Shown here: one piece after another, positions 8,717 through 16,376 of the stretch
Numbering within the stretch: position 1 is the stretch's first letter
Layout of the letters: each line of letters opens with the position of its first letter
Made by a program: the position numbers and the translations under genes
NCBI GenBank assembly: GCA_030377865.1
Contig: JAUCGA010000004.1
Coordinates: forward strand, 50,324-114,323
Reading direction: 5' to 3'
Origin: Anaerolineales bacterium HSG25
GTDB taxonomy: Bacteria; Chloroflexota; Anaerolineae; 4572-78; J111
DNA length: 64,000 nt
The notes under the pieces: generated by a model
What the model saw: the letters and a program-made list of their open reading frames with translations, nothing else
Database searches by the model: none
Told to the model about the DNA's origin: nothing

Positions 8717-9940
8717 TTATCGGGTAATAAGTCCGACTTGTAACAAATAACCTTCCTTTTCTAACGCCCGTTTAAGTAACGCAATATGGGCATGCCCCTT
8801 GGTTTCAGAGGTAATCGCCACATCAACATAGCCAAACGGAGTGGTCGGGTAAAATCGATGGTGGCTAACCTCTAACACGTTGGCTTGTGTTTGACGGAAC
8901 ACGCGCAACACCTCGACCAGCACCCCCGGCTGGTCGGGGACGCGGACGGTCAACTCGACCACGCGCCCCGTTACTGCCAATCCTCGACTGATGATCTTAT
9001 CGAGGACATTTACGTCAATATTGCCCCCCGAAATGATTAGCAGTACCGTTTGGTCGGCAAAACGAGTTGGGTCAACAGCCAGCGCGGCCAGTGGTACGGC
9101 TCCGGCTCCCTCAACCACCAATTTTTCTGTCTCCAACAACTCCAACACCGCTTGAGCAATCTGGTCTTCGCCAACGGTAATCAAATCATCCACATACCGA
9201 TCAACCAACTCGTAAGTTAGCTGGCCTACCTTTTTGACCGCGATTCCATCGGCCAGCGAATAACCTCGTGGCAGTTTTACCGGCTGACGATACTCCAATG
9301 CCTCTCTCATCGAGGCGCACTGCATCGGTTCAATTCCAATAATGTTGATGGTCGGTTTGACTGCTTTGAGATAGGCCGCAATTCCGCCGATTAAACCTCC
9401 ACCGCCGACCGGACACAGCACCGTGTCGATGTCGGATCCCCAAGCATGGTTCATAACCTCTAGGGCGATGGTACCTTGCCCCGCGGCCACAAACGGGTCA
9501 TCAAAAGCCGGAATAAAGGTCAGATTCTCATCCGCCGCAATCTTAGTCGCTAACTCAAACGCATCGTCGTAAGTGTCGCCATGCAAAATCGTCTCGGCCC
9601 CATAGTTCTGAGTCGCCATCACCTTCGTCAACGGGGTGCCGATGGGCATCACCACTTTAGAGTTAATCCCCAATCGAGTGGCATTGTATGCCAATCCTTG
9701 GGCATGATTCCCTGCCGACGCGGCGATTACACCATGCCCTTGCTCCGCAGTAGACAAGTTGAGCAGTTTGTTTAAGGCTCCCCGTTCCTTAAATGAGCCA
9801 GTCAGTTGCCGATTCTCCAATTTTAGTAACAGTTTACAGCCATACTTTTGACCTAATCGAGGTGACCGTGTTAGTGGTGTGGCTGGTATCTGGTCTCGAA
9901 TAGTTTGGTAGGCTGTTTCGATATCCTGTTTCGTAATCAT
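8717..9940 (-). CDS. ilvA: Threonine ammonia-lyase (threonine dehydratase) with C-terminal ACT domain
   Basis: The enzyme deaminates L-threonine to 2-oxobutanoate, the first step towards isoleucine, using PLP in the cytoplasm. The start is the ATG at 9940, because AAGGAGAG lies just upstream; the longer frame starting at 9964 reads through that site. The product is 407 residues. The PLP lysine is in GSFKERGA (K51), a glycine-rich phosphate loop is seen as GGGGLIGG, and the last 75 or so residues form an ACT domain (VRVPDQPGVLVEVL), so allosteric control is likely. The single ACT domain and length fit the medium form. It is a stand-alone gene with no other ilv gene in the window. Confidence 0.92.
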   Translation of the reverse strand: MITKQDIETAYQTIRDQIPATPLTRSPRLGQKYGCKLLLKLENRQLTGSFKERGALNKLLNLSTAEQGHGVIAASAGNHAQGLAYNATRLGINSKVVMPIGTPLTKVMATQNYGAETILHGDTYDDAFELATKIAADENLTFIPAFDDPFVAAGQGTIALEVMNHAWGSDIDTVLCPVGGGGLIGGIAAYLKAVKPTINIIGIEPMQCASMREALEYRQPVKLPRGYSLADGIAVKKVGQLTYELVDRYVDDLITVGEDQIAQAVLELLETEKLVVEGAGAVPLAALAVDPTRFADQTVLLIISGGNIDVNVLDKIISRGLAVTGRVVELTVRVPDQPGVLVEVLRVFRQTQANVLEVSHHRFYPTTPFGYVDVAITSETKGHAHIALLKRALEKEGYLLQVGLITR

Positions 9941-10172
9941 TACTCTCCTTGATGATGACCCCAAAATTTTAATACCCGTTGCAGTATTATAGATGATTCA
10001 ACCATAGCGAGAAAACGCCCCATATCATCTTGTCTGCTCGACCCAACTTGCTTTACCCTCGACCAGATTTATAATAGGCTCATATTCTTAATGGGGTTAG
10101 GATTTGTAGGTTGGTTAAGAATAGGGATTATAACCAAAGAACCAATCGACAAATATTAACCCATCCGACACT
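9941..10172. other. Divergent intergenic region
   Basis: This stretch separates ilvA (minus) from a small membrane gene (plus) and should hold both promoters. A TATAAT-like TTATAATAG lies near 10070-10078. I see no T-box, terminator hairpin or repeat. Confidence 0.3.
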
Positions 10173-10559
10173 ATGTTCAAAACACCTTTATGGCGAATTT
10201 TATTTGGTACTCTATTTGGCGCAATGGCCGGAATGAGCATGACCATGACCGTCTTTCCTTATGCCACTATATGGCTTACAGCCAGCGAATCATACAATCT
10301 AATTACCCTTGCTAATCTGATAATTCCTATTGTGTTCATTTGGATGATTGGCGGTGCGCTAACTGCTTGGCTTGCCCAAGCTCGTATGGGTATCGTCATT
10401 CTTGGCTTTTGTGGAGTTGTATCCGGTATTGTTTTGGGATTGTTAGTTGGAGACGACACAACCTCGTTGCTCTTGGCGGGAGTTGTTTCTGGTTTATTAT
10501 ATGGCACAATCGGCGGTGGAATCATCGGATACGCCTTTTCTAATCTTATGAAAGAGTGA
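10173..10559 (+). CDS. Small integral membrane protein, 128 aa
   Basis: Four hydrophobic segments span nearly the whole protein (about residues 7-27, 45-68, 70-92 and 95-120), with several Gly-rich turns (GTLFGAMAGMSM, GGGIIGYAF). No family is recognised. It is a single gene followed directly by an M6 repeat. The ATG at 10173 has no strong ribosome-binding site, and no better start was found. Confidence 0.6.
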   Translation: MFKTPLWRILFGTLFGAMAGMSMTMTVFPYATIWLTASESYNLITLANLIIPIVFIWMIGGALTAWLAQARMGIVILGFCGVVSGIVLGLLVGDDTTSLLLAGVVSGLLYGTIGGGIIGYAFSNLMKE

Positions 10560-10562
10560 TAC

Positions 10563-10660
10563 AGTCTTTCAGATAATGATTTTCAATTCAAGACCAATCT
10601 TCCCGCAAGTTCAAAACTTGCGGGAAGGTAACAACTGAAAATGTTTATCTGAACATCTAT
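10563..10660. repeat. M6 element with CTTCCCGCAAG palindrome
   Basis: One end reads AGTCTTTCAGATAATGATTTTCA and the other, inverted, AGATGTTCAGATAAACATTTTCA. The core is the palindrome CTTCCCGCAAGTTC/AACTTGCGGGAAG. Related copies lie near 26340-26443 and 30213-30312. The element abuts the start of the following membrane glycosyltransferase gene. Confidence 0.6.
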
Positions 10661-10666
10661 AGATTA

Positions 10667-13048
10667 TTGAAATCTCAGCCCGCGCTCTATCCACTTCAAT
10701 ACGCCTTGTTTCTGTTTTTACTAGCCGTCTACCTGCTCACCTACACCCCCCGCATCAACTCCAGTGATGGCCTAGCCATGTTCGCCACCGCTGAAAGCCT
10801 CGTGCGGCATGGCTCGCTCCCCGTTGAGCAGATTCGCTGGATGGGTTTGCAACAAGGCACTTTTGGCTTAGACGGCCTGCTCTACTCCCGCAAAGGAATT
10901 GGTGTGCCGTTGGGTCTGCTTCCTCTCGCTTGGTTTGGATTTTTGTTCTCCCATACGGGCATGGTCAGCGTAAGCCTTTTGTTTAACGCTCTCGTCACCG
11001 CCATCAGCGCTGTTTTGTTGATGAGCTATCTTTGCCGTCTCGGTTACGCCCACTCAACGGGTTTGTTGGTCGCCTTGAGCTATGGCCTATCAACATTGGC
11101 TTGGCCCTACGCCAAATCATTATTTAGCGACCCTTTTGCGGGGTTGATGTTGTTAAGCGCGGCTTACAGCCTCTTGCGATTCCGGCAGGCGCGTCATCTT
11201 CGTTGGCAACTTGGCTGGTCTTTTCTGGCTGGTCTATGGCTGGCTTGGAACGTTACGGCCCGTTACGCCGAAGCAGTATTTATTCCCCTGTTTGGGTTGT
11301 ATCTGCTCTGGGGTCTCTTCATTAGAGATGAGGATAAAGATGCCGCTTCCACTCCGGCGACAGATTCTCCGACCGCACCACGAATCGCCATGCCGACAAA
11401 ATCGCAATTGACCGCGTGGCTTCCAACCATCGTGGCCTTTGTATTGCCGTTGGGCATAACCGCTCTACTCCTATTCAGCTTTAACTATAGTCGATACGGT
11501 CACCCGCTTAATACCGGCTACCTACCTAATGAGACTTTTAGTGGGATTTTGTGGCAAGGTATTGCTGGTCAGCTTATCAGTCCGGGGCGTGGCCTGTTCC
11601 TCTACTGCCCAATTCTAATGATGTCGATGGTCGGTTTGTATCCTTTTTGGCGACGCTTTCCGGCTGAGACACTGTTAGCAATCGGTATTATCGGTCTGCA
11701 TCTACTGCTGTATGGCAAATGGTTTATGTGGCATGGTGGCTATGCGTGGGGGCCACGTTTTCTGATCCCGACTCTGCCTTTTTGGGCCATGTTTTTGGCT
11801 CCTGTAGCCGCGTTGTTCAAGGCCAATAACCAAAATCTCTCGCCGAGCCGTAATCATGCAGAGAAGAGCCTAGCGCATCAAAATCAACCCTCTCCAGCTA
11901 ATCGCTTAAGCCCTTATGGCTGGCTCCTACGTCCGCTCTATCTTGGCCTGTTTTTGTTGGGGCTAATTCCGCAACTGCTCAGTGTGGCTATCGACTTTGC
12001 TCCGTTTCAAAATAGCCTACTCGATTCAGGCTTGCCCCTGTTCGCCCCGCAAACCTTTTTTGAGTGGACTTATTCCCCCTTTGTCGGAGCATGGCGATTC
12101 ATCAGCCTCGATACGCTTGACCTTGTTTGGCTGTGGCAGGGTGAGTTGAATCTGATTTTGCTGTTCATATTGCTGTCCAATCTATTTGTGACCGGAGTCA
12201 ACCTGTTTTTGACTAGTCGTCACACCTATCGACTAAACTTCATGGCAACCATTTTGATGATCGTCAGCCTGAATAGTTTGTTAGGCTACGCTCATCAACT
12301 TCCCGACGACATGATCACCCACCTGACCGCGACGCTCAATCAAGACAGCCAGGCCGACGACCTCATCATCAGCAATCAGCCGGAGCTAACCATGCCCCTA
12401 GCCGAACTATACACGGGTCGGGCAAAGATGCTGGGAATTCAGCAGGCCGGATTGATTATCCCTGACGAGCTTGATTCTCGTCTCGACCAATTGATATATC
12501 AGCATGAGCAAATCTGGTGGATACCGAACTGGCTCCCAGCCGCTGATAGTGGGGTAGAGCAGAAACTGCTCAACAAGGGGTTTCTGGTACGGGAGGATTG
12601 GCTTGGCGACCAACGTCTTTTGCTGTTCGCCAAACCCAAATATCTGCCGGAGCATGCTCTCCCCGAATCGCCTCATTTTGCCGACACAATTCGTCTGACC
12701 AGATTAGCTTATCCACCCACAACCCAAGTGGGACGCGGCTTCCCGATCCAATTTACATGGCAAGCCGAATTATCTCTCACCGAGAATTATCACCTGTTTA
12801 TCCATCTCATCGACTCAACCGGCGCGCCCATTGCCCAAACCGATGGTCAGCCGGTCAACTGGAGTCGCCCCACCTCAACTTGGCTCATCGACGAGTCGAT
12901 TACTGACCGCCATGCCCTGTGGCTCCCGACAGATACGCCTTCTGGCATGTATGTTTTACGAATCGGCTGGTATAATCCCACGGACGGGGCGCGACTTCTG
13001 CTTGATAATGGTTCGGATGCGTTGGAGTTTCCGGTTGAGGTGCGTTGA
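10667..13048 (+). CDS. Large integral membrane glycosyltransferase-like protein (GT-C/GT39 type) with C-terminal beta domain
   Basis: About 793 residues. The first 560 or so contain roughly ten to twelve membrane segments, with an acidic loop after the first segment (NSSDGLAMFATAESL) as in lipid-phosphate-sugar-dependent GT-C enzymes. Residues of about 690-793 form a beta-rich extracytoplasmic domain ending in FPVEVR. The likely role is transfer of a sugar to a protein or surface polymer on the outer side of the membrane; the acceptor is unknown. The TTG start is weak and lies just after a mobile repeat, so the native start may have been displaced. A glycosyltransferase cluster follows downstream. 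Confidence 0.6.
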   Translation: MKSQPALYPLQYALFLFLLAVYLLTYTPRINSSDGLAMFATAESLVRHGSLPVEQIRWMGLQQGTFGLDGLLYSRKGIGVPLGLLPLAWFGFLFSHTGMVSVSLLFNALVTAISAVLLMSYLCRLGYAHSTGLLVALSYGLSTLAWPYAKSLFSDPFAGLMLLSAAYSLLRFRQARHLRWQLGWSFLAGLWLAWNVTARYAEAVFIPLFGLYLLWGLFIRDEDKDAASTPATDSPTAPRIAMPTKSQLTAWLPTIVAFVLPLGITALLLFSFNYSRYGHPLNTGYLPNETFSGILWQGIAGQLISPGRGLFLYCPILMMSMVGLYPFWRRFPAETLLAIGIIGLHLLLYGKWFMWHGGYAWGPRFLIPTLPFWAMFLAPVAALFKANNQNLSPSRNHAEKSLAHQNQPSPANRLSPYGWLLRPLYLGLFLLGLIPQLLSVAIDFAPFQNSLLDSGLPLFAPQTFFEWTYSPFVGAWRFISLDTLDLVWLWQGELNLILLFILLSNLFVTGVNLFLTSRHTYRLNFMATILMIVSLNSLLGYAHQLPDDMITHLTATLNQDSQADDLIISNQPELTMPLAELYTGRAKMLGIQQAGLIIPDELDSRLDQLIYQHEQIWWIPNWLPAADSGVEQKLLNKGFLVREDWLGDQRLLLFAKPKYLPEHALPESPHFADTIRLTRLAYPPTTQVGRGFPIQFTWQAELSLTENYHLFIHLIDSTGAPIAQTDGQPVNWSRPTSTWLIDESITDRHALWLPTDTPSGMYVLRIGWYNPTDGARLLLDNGSDALEFPVEVR

Positions 13049-13090
13049 ACCTTAAAAAGGGACTAGTTTTTTGTTTTGAGGGATAGGAGT

Positions 13091-13121
13091 ATAATAAAGT
13101 ACTCGATTCTTTATTATACTT
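13091..13121. terminator. AT-rich inverted repeat after the membrane glycosyltransferase gene
   Basis: Perfect 11-base arms, GTATAATAAAG and CTTTATTATAC, are separated by 9 bases. It could fold as a weak terminator or protein-binding site. It is not GC-rich and has no clear T-tract. Confidence 0.35.
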
Positions 13122-13396
13122 GTTCGGCAATAATTTAGGCTCTTTGGGGCTTTCCGTGCAAAGGTCATGATTGTGTCATCATCTTCCCGCAAGTTTTAAA
13201 CTTGCGGGAAGATTGCCCCATCAAAGTATCTAATTCAGGACACAATTTCGAGTTGCACGGAATCTACCAGAGAACCATAATTTATCATCGCATAAAAACT
13301 TAAATTCGAGGTTTTCGGAGTGCAAAAGCTTCTTGCTTTTGCATGTTTGCCTCTAGCAAAAGCAAGAAGCTTTTGCACTCCTTTATTCCCGAACAA
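13120..13396. repeat. M8 element, interrupted by M2
   Basis: The M8 ends (TTGTTCGGCAATAA and TTATTCCCGAACAA) are read at the two borders. The central palindrome is built on GTGCAAAAGCTTCTTGC and its complement. Between 13138 and 13276 the M8 sequence is broken by an M2 element. Without M2 and one copy of its duplication, the M8 net length is about 130 bp, as for the intact copy at 14341-14470, which lies in the opposite orientation on the other side of the rmuC-like gene. Confidence 0.75.
13138..13276. mobile_element. M2 element (139 bp, 8-bp target duplication), nested in M8
   Basis: The ends GGCTCTTTGGGGCTTTCCG and, inverted, GGTTCTCTGGTAGATTCCG run into the shared CTGTGCAA-type core (CCGTGCAA). 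A CTTCCCGCAAG palindrome lies inside. The flanks ATAATTTA (13130-13137 and 13277-13284) are a perfect 8-bp duplication. It has no coding capacity, so it must have been moved by a transposase encoded elsewhere. Confidence 0.85.
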
Positions 13397-13438
13397 CTCT
13401 CATGAAGAAAAACCCTTAAACCGAGAAAAATATAACTA

Positions 13439-14335
13439 ATGACCGTAGAAACCGCTTTGTTGGGCCTCATAATCTTACTTTTATTGCTCTTATTAGCCGC
13501 CAGTGGAGTCATCATCTACCTGCTACTCCAAATTCAGAACGCCGACTCAACCAATCAGATGGAAGCGGCCATGTCGAAGAGTTGGCTCAAACTCGGTTTA
13601 GCCGAAAAAATCGCCCATCTAACTCAATACGCGGCAGATATTCGGGCCGATTACCGCGCCCTCGACCAGATGTTGCGCGTCCCTACCGCTAGAGGGGCAC
13701 TAGGCGAGATGAGTTTGGAAGAACTCCTGCAAGACCAACTTGAGCCGAGCATGGTTGGCATCCGCAAGCGTCTGCCCAATGGCCTTATTCCTGACGCTCA
13801 TATCCGTTCGACCGTCGGCATTATCTGTATTGATTCTAAATTTGTCCTCGACAACTATCGGAAAATGGTCACTAGTGATGATGAGAAGGAGCAGGCGCGG
13901 CTAAAACGAGCCTTTTTGCAAAATTTGCGTGGGCATCTCGACAAAATTGGTCAAGATTATATTCGCCCCGACCAAGGAACAGCCCCCTTTGCCTTTGCCT
14001 ACATCCCTGCTGAGGGGGTATACTGGTTTTTATGCACCGAAGCACTCGACCTGTTGCGCGATTATACAAAGCAGGGTGTGCAGGTTGTCTCACCGCTAAC
14101 CTTGTCCCACAAAGTCGCCCTCATCAAAGCGGGTGTATTCGACCAAAAACTGGCTGAGGAGGCCCGTCAAATAAAGGCTGAGTTAACTCAGATTGGTCGC
14201 CGCTTCGATCTGATTGATGATGAGTGGCGGATATTTCGGCAGACCCATTTGGGCAAATTAACCAAAAAAGCCGACACAATTGATCAAGCCTATCAACAAT
14301 TGCGCGACGATTTTGAACAGATCGCCGAGCGATGA
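13439..14335 (+). CDS. rmuC: RmuC-like protein, short form with membrane anchor
   Basis: The 298-residue product begins with a hydrophobic segment (about residues 6-30). It then shows RmuC-family blocks: ARGALGEMSLEELL, IICIDSKFVLDNY, FAYIPAEGVYWFL and GVQVVSPLTL. RmuC proteins limit recombination at inverted repeats and carry a PD-(D/E)XK-like nuclease fold; the short length and small coiled region are at the low end for the family. It is a single gene flanked on both sides by M8 elements in opposite orientation. The ribosome-binding site (GAGAAAA) is weak. Confidence 0.75.
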   Translation: MTVETALLGLIILLLLLLLAASGVIIYLLLQIQNADSTNQMEAAMSKSWLKLGLAEKIAHLTQYAADIRADYRALDQMLRVPTARGALGEMSLEELLQDQLEPSMVGIRKRLPNGLIPDAHIRSTVGIICIDSKFVLDNYRKMVTSDDEKEQARLKRAFLQNLRGHLDKIGQDYIRPDQGTAPFAFAYIPAEGVYWFLCTEALDLLRDYTKQGVQVVSPLTLSHKVALIKAGVFDQKLAEEARQIKAELTQIGRRFDLIDDEWRIFRQTHLGKLTKKADTIDQAYQQLRDDFEQIAER

Positions 14336-14337
14336 TA

Positions 14338-14473
14338 GAGTTGTTCGGGAATAAAGGAGTGCAAAAGCTGATTGCTTTTGCATGTTTGACGCTGGCAAAA
14401 GCAATCAGCTTTTGCACTCCGAAAACCTCGAATTTGAGTTTTTATACGATGATAAATTATTCCCGAACAGGTC
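14338..14473. mobile_element. M8 element (intact copy, TA target)
   Basis: It starts two bases after the stop codon of the rmuC-like gene. The ends read GAGTTGTTCGGGAATAA and, inverted, GACCTGTTCGGGAATAA, and TA dinucleotides flank both sides (14336-14337 and 14474-14475). The central hairpin carries GTGCAAAAGCTGATTGC and its complement. It is non-coding. A TA target suggests mobilisation by an IS630/Tc1-mariner-type transposase. Confidence 0.75.
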
Positions 14474-14609
14474 TATTATTAGAGATTATTGGAAATAAAA
14501 ACAAAGTAATCTGACCGAGTTAACAGGGCGAAAACGGTGAAAATAATTCTGTTAATCCTGTCGAAAAATTATTTCTGATACTGCCTATTAAAAAAGAAGG
14601 AACCCAACT

Positions 14610-15800
14610 ATGACTCAAGAGATTATCAACCTAGAAAAACAGTATGTATTACACACCTACAACCGTCCTCCCTTTATCTTAGAACGGGGTGACGGCACTT
14701 GGATTTACGACACCGACGGCAATCGCTATCTTGATGCGGGCAGTGGAATCGCAGTCAGCGCGCTCGGACATCAGCATGAGGCAGTTGTTAGGGCTATAAA
14801 AGAAGCGGCTGACGGGTTGTTGCATGTTTCCAACCTGTATCACACCGCCCCGCATGCCAAGTTGGCTCAAACCTTGTGTGAATCGAGCTTTGCCGATAAA
14901 GCTTTCTTTTGCAATTCTGGCACGGAGGCCAACGAAGGCGCGATAAAATTTGCCCGTAAATGGGCGAAAGTGAATGATGATGAGCAGAAGACTGGCCTCG
15001 TAGCTTTTAGTGGCTCGTTTCATGGTCGGACGATGGGCGCGCTGTCCCTCACTTCGCGTGAGAAGTACCGTGCCCCGTTTGAACCCCTGATTGGCGGCAC
15101 TCAGTTTGCCACCTTTAACGATTTAGCAAGTGCCGAGGCAACCATCAATGACCAAACCTGCGCCGTCATCGTTGAGCCGATACAAGGCGAGGGTGGTGTT
15201 ACACCTGCTAAACCGGAATTTCTGGCCGGATTACGCCAACTATGCGACCAACATAACGCCTTGCTAATTTTTGATGAGGTGCAGTGCGGCTTGGGGCGTA
15301 CCGGACAGTTGTGGGGGTATCAAGCCTATGGCATCACCCCCGACATCATGACCCTTGCCAAACCACTCGGTGGCGGCTTGCCGATTGGGGCGATTCTGGT
15401 CAATGAGAGTGTGGCACAGGTCATGCAACCGGGTGACCATGCCAGCACCTTTGCTGGCGGGCCGTTTGTTTGTCATGTGGCTAATGCCGTTCTTGACCAG
15501 ATTACTCAACCGGCGTTTATGGCGCGAGTACAGAGTAATAGTTTGTATCTACAAGAAACCCTGAAGCGAGTGATTAGTAAAACACCGTTGTTGACCGACA
15601 TGCGCGGTAAAGGCATGATGTGGGGTCTCATCTCGACCATTCCCGCAGTAGAAATTATGACCGAAGCCTATCAACATGGCTTGCTGATTTTGGTTGCCGG
15701 TGATAACATCGTTCGCCTATTGCCCCCATTGACCATCAGCCGCGAAGAGATTGATACCTTGGGACAACGCCTGCTCAAAACCCTAGAGGCCGTGGGGTAA
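14610..15800 (+). CDS. argD: Acetylornithine aminotransferase (class III PLP aminotransferase)
   Basis: It converts N-acetylglutamate semialdehyde and glutamate to N-acetylornithine in arginine synthesis, and may also act in the succinyl-diaminopimelate step. AAGAAGG precedes the ATG. The 396 residues match the family length. Landmarks are GSGIAVSALGHQH, NSGTEANEGAIK (phosphate binding), IFDEVQCGLGRTG (the Asp that pairs with the PLP pyridine) and TLAKPLGGG with the Schiff-base Lys. The next gene, a probable N-acetylglutamate synthase, follows after 6 bases, which supports an arginine role. Confidence 0.9.
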   Translation: MTQEIINLEKQYVLHTYNRPPFILERGDGTWIYDTDGNRYLDAGSGIAVSALGHQHEAVVRAIKEAADGLLHVSNLYHTAPHAKLAQTLCESSFADKAFFCNSGTEANEGAIKFARKWAKVNDDEQKTGLVAFSGSFHGRTMGALSLTSREKYRAPFEPLIGGTQFATFNDLASAEATINDQTCAVIVEPIQGEGGVTPAKPEFLAGLRQLCDQHNALLIFDEVQCGLGRTGQLWGYQAYGITPDIMTLAKPLGGGLPIGAILVNESVAQVMQPGDHASTFAGGPFVCHVANAVLDQITQPAFMARVQSNSLYLQETLKRVISKTPLLTDMRGKGMMWGLISTIPAVEIMTEAYQHGLLILVAGDNIVRLLPPLTISREEIDTLGQRLLKTLEAVG

Positions 15801-15806
15801 GCGCTT

Positions 15807-16376
15807 ATGATGACCGTTCGCCAAGCACAGTTGACCGATGTTCATCGCATGATTCCCTTGCTAGATGAGTACACCCGTCAGGCCGAAATTTTGCCTCGTA
15901 CTCAGGATGACATCTACCGTACTATTCGAGAATGGGTAATTTGTGAAGAAGAGGACGAAATTATCGGCATGGGATCGTTGCTGATAATGTGGCAGGATTT
16001 GGCCGAAGTTCGTTCTTTAGTGGTCAATTCCAATCATCAAGGACGAGGCATCGGCAAAGGTATTGTCACCCAATTGATTGAAGAGGCGCATCGTTTACAG
16101 ATTCCCAAAGTGTTCGCATTAACTCGTAAACCAAAATTTTTCCTACGAATTGGATTTCAATTGACAAAAATAGAACTATTACCCCAAAAAGTTAATCGAG
16201 ATTGTGTGTTTTGTCCTAAGTTTTATGTTTGTGATGAGGTGGCGGTAATCACCTATTTGACCCCACCAGAGGCGCATACCCCCTCCTCAGAAGCAACCAG
16301 TACGACCTTACCTTTTATCCCCTTAACTGAACGGTCAGCGACCGACACCCCACGCCCACCCGGAATCAGTCGATGA
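15807..16376 (+). CDS. GNAT acetyltransferase, probable N-acetylglutamate synthase
   Basis: A GNAT fold is indicated by VRSLVVNSNHQGRGIGKGIV (acetyl-CoA-binding Q/R-x-x-G-x-G) and by RKPKFFLRIGF, with a later VFCPKFYVC segment typical of the short ArgA-like group. It would make N-acetylglutamate, the entry to arginine synthesis. It starts 6 bases after argD and overlaps the next gene by ATGA, so the three genes are probably one transcript. The last 40 or so residues (rich in Pro, Thr and Ser) look like an added tail. Other small-molecule acetyltransferases cannot be excluded. Confidence 0.75.
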   Translation: MMTVRQAQLTDVHRMIPLLDEYTRQAEILPRTQDDIYRTIREWVICEEEDEIIGMGSLLIMWQDLAEVRSLVVNSNHQGRGIGKGIVTQLIEEAHRLQIPKVFALTRKPKFFLRIGFQLTKIELLPQKVNRDCVFCPKFYVCDEVAVITYLTPPEAHTPSSEATSTTLPFIPLTERSATDTPRPPGISR

